From: Strigamia acuminata | Lineage: Eukaryota; Arthropoda; Chilopoda; Geophilomorpha; Linotaeniidae | Reading direction: 5' to 3' | Assembly: GCA_949358305.1 (NCBI GenBank) | Contig: CASHSZ010000002.1 | Span: 1 to 64,000 of the forward strand | Length of the DNA: 64,000 bases | Position numbers and translations under genes: made by a program | Part shown: positions 62,019-64,000 of the stretch, one piece after another | How positions within the stretch are numbered: the first letter of the stretch is position 1 | How the letters are laid out: the number at the start of each line of letters is the position of its first letter | Notes under the pieces: generated by a model | Seen by the model: the letters and a program-made list of their open reading frames with translations, nothing else | Told to the model about the DNA's origin: nothing | The model's database searches: none

Positions 62019-64000
62019 GATTTGACCATCCTCACCGGGAAAAATTTCCTTTATCCTAGCAAGGGGCCAAAAATAGGGATTTGTACCCATTTTCTCTAGC
62101 AACACGATTTGGTCTACTTTAGGGTTTTTGAAGAACTTATCACCTTTGGATTCATAAAAATTCCTCAATTGCATGAGGTAACTCTTTTTCCAAATTTTCC
62201 AGAACTCCCAAATAAATTGGCGTCGTTTAATGTCTAGTTTTCGCAAATCTGATTTTTTAATTGCACTCAATTGTTTGTTTATTACGTATTTTGGCATGCC
62301 TCCTGTTAGAAAGTTTTCAGGTGCCAAAATTCTACCACCATCTACACTGTCTGGGACGTAACTTAAGGGTCGGGAATTTAGCACTGAACTTATTTCCAAG
62401 ACCAATGTTTGGAGAGTTTCCAAGTCTACAGTGCTGCGCAACAAAGTTTTTCGAAGTTTATCTTTTACTGAGCGGACTAAGCGCTCCCACGCTCCGCCCA
62501 TCCATGGAGACAGCGGTGGGATGAAAGTCCAAAGCACTCTCTTTTCGGATAGGAAAGTTTTCACATCTGAATGACCGATAAGTTTTCCCCATGATTGTAA
62601 TTCGAGGCTTCCGCGCTCAAACGTCTTACTGTTGTCAGAGAAAATCTTCCCGGGGTATCCGTGGCGTGCCCCAAATCTTCTCATTGCAAGCAAAAACTTT
62701 GGCACAGAAAGGTCCTCTGATACTTCTAAATGTATGGAACGGGTCACCATACACGTGAAAAGCAAAATGTAAACTTTTTTCTTTTCCTTCTTGTTGCTGC
62801 CGACATAAATTGGACCCAAGTGGTCCACTCCTGTGTTTTGGAATGGCGCCGCTGGTGTCACACGTTCAGCAGGAAGGTCACCCGTTGAAGGGTTGTTGCG
62901 TGCAAGTTTTCCTCGTCTGCAAATCTCACATTCTCGAATAACTGTTTGTATAGTTCTTCGTCCTCTTATAATCCAAAATTGTTCGCGTAGGTGATACAAG
63001 GTTTCGCTTATGTCACCGTGAAGCAACTCCAGATGCACTTTCCTAATTAACAGTCTTGTTATCCAGCTGTCATAATGCAAAATAATTGGATAAACTTCAT
63101 CAAATGTCAACAGTGATTTTTTCAAGCGGCTACGAAGTCGAAGTAATCCGTCCTCGTCAACGAAGAGCTCGAAATTGCGTAGGGTGGAGTGTTTAGACAG
63201 TTTTCTTTTGTTTTTCACATCCTCAATCTCCTCAGAAAAATGTAATTTCTGGGAAAACTGAAGGATCTTCAATTGGTTGTCCTCTAACTCGAGTGGCGAG
63301 AGAGGCTCACAGCGCAAAAGTTTGTTTTTCCATCGCAAAATATACGAAAAAACTCTCAAAAGTTTGTTGTAATTCCGGAAACGTTTGAAGAATTGTCCAA
63401 TAAAACTTTCCTTAACCTGAATAGTCATCACTACAATTTTTCGTTCCTCTTCTGGAAGAATCTCTTGTATAATTTCTGTTTTTTCTAGTTTTGAGACATC
63501 AACTCCAAACCACCAAAGTTTATTTTGCATCAATGTTTTTGAGTTATGTGGTCGAGTCAATAAATCTGCTGGGTTAAATTCCGTTGGTACGTGAGACCAT
63601 TGTTCGGGTTTGGTTGAAGAAATAATTTCTTGAACTCGGTTTGAGACGCATGGCTTCCATACGTTCTTGTCCGAATTTATCCAGGCTAGAGTTATGGTGG
63701 AGTCCGAGTAGTATCGCACTTCAATGACCGGGTAACCGGGAAGAAAGTTTTCTAACAGGTACTTGGTCATTCGCACTCCTACCACTGCAGCAGTTAATTC
63801 AAGTCGAGGAAGAGTCACTTTTTTCGTCGGCGCAATACGACATTTACTCAACAATAAAGTTCTTTTGCCCTCCAGATTGACGACAAAAATTGAACAGCCA
63901 AATGCCTTTGTGCTTGCATCACAGAAAACTTCTAAAGTGATGTCTTGACCGGAATAAGTCTGTAGCCAACGTTGAACTTTTAATTCTTTCAATTTTTGTA
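62019..64000 (-). CDS. pol: BEL-4 pol, RNase H and integrase region (partial)
   Basis: Open from the right window edge (LKELKVQRWLQTYSGQDITLEV) to the Copia-4 target, then continued at 41540-41620. It contains RNase H (FCDASTKAFGC, LPRLELTAA, SDSTITLAW), the integrase zinc domain and the D,D,E residues (TGVDHLG, FSDNSK, PWMGGAWER), and the C-terminal domain. It keeps the Gln codon that is mutated to a stop in BEL-2. Nearly the same protein as BEL-2. The N-terminal half is outside the window. Confidence 0.95.

Larger units (their letters stand above)
39906..64000 (-). mobile_element. BEL-4: BEL/Pao element on the minus strand, 3' part, with nested Copia-4
   Basis: 3' LTR (39906-41479), pre-LTR tract, and the end of pol split by Copia-4 into 41540-41620 and 62019-64000. 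It is inserted in BEL-3 gag; the left flank GAACT is the presumed target copy and the partner is outside the window. Very close to BEL-2 in protein. Confidence 0.9.

Overview
This window is repetitive, TE-dominated animal DNA. I see no host gene, rRNA, tRNA gene or CRISPR array. BEL/Pao elements are restricted to Metazoa, and the Copia primer sites (tRNA-iMet), the BEL primer site (tRNA-His-like), the animal-style motifs in the LTRs and an 8-kb satellite all fit an animal, most likely an arthropod. The species cannot be named from the sequence.

Layout. The core is a tandem satellite (29145-37213): 57 complete 139/140-bp monomers plus a 96-nt partial one. A BEL element lies on each side of it in the same orientation: BEL-2 (23664-29144) ends on its left and BEL-3 (37214-39905) begins on its right. 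Each flank is then a nest four insertions deep. Left: BEL-2 contains BEL-1, whose 3' LTR contains Copia-2 (9103-23083, minus), which contains Copia-3 (10258-16985, minus). BEL-1 also carries Copia-1 in its leader (1-2028, plus, cut by the window edge), and the BEL-2 LTR carries a solo Copia LTR (28483-28961). Right: BEL-3 contains BEL-4 (39906-64000+, minus), which contains Copia-4 (41626-62018, minus), which contains a 13.5-kb Ty3/Gypsy element, Gypsy-1 (44322-57824, plus). Most junctions were placed by terminal repeats and exact target-site duplications (AATAT, CGATG, GATTT, TGTG, GATAC). Reading frames of the interrupted hosts resume exactly when the insert is skipped, and the LTR pairs of the four complete elements show no difference I can see, so the insertions are young.

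How the genes work. Every element encodes the usual capsid, protease, reverse transcriptase, RNase H and integrase set. Three things go beyond this. (1) All four BEL LTRs carry a reading frame upstream of gag (ORF0). It starts in the LTR, crosses the primer site and runs on to 320 codons in BEL-3, and its protein sequence and frame are kept between divergent copies. (2) Gypsy-1 has a 921-codon third ORF of unknown function after pol. Its ATG follows a 3' splice site directly, and an acidic upstream mini-exon joins it in phase. Three tandem RNA hairpins sit between pol and that region. (3) The Gypsy-1 gag/pol junction has two A_AAA_AAC slippery heptamers followed by a stable stem-loop, a textbook -1 frameshift signal. 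LTRs from three superfamilies also share a YY1/PHO-like GCCATNTT motif, and the BEL LTRs combine CRE, NF-Y, RFX X-box and NRF1-like sites.
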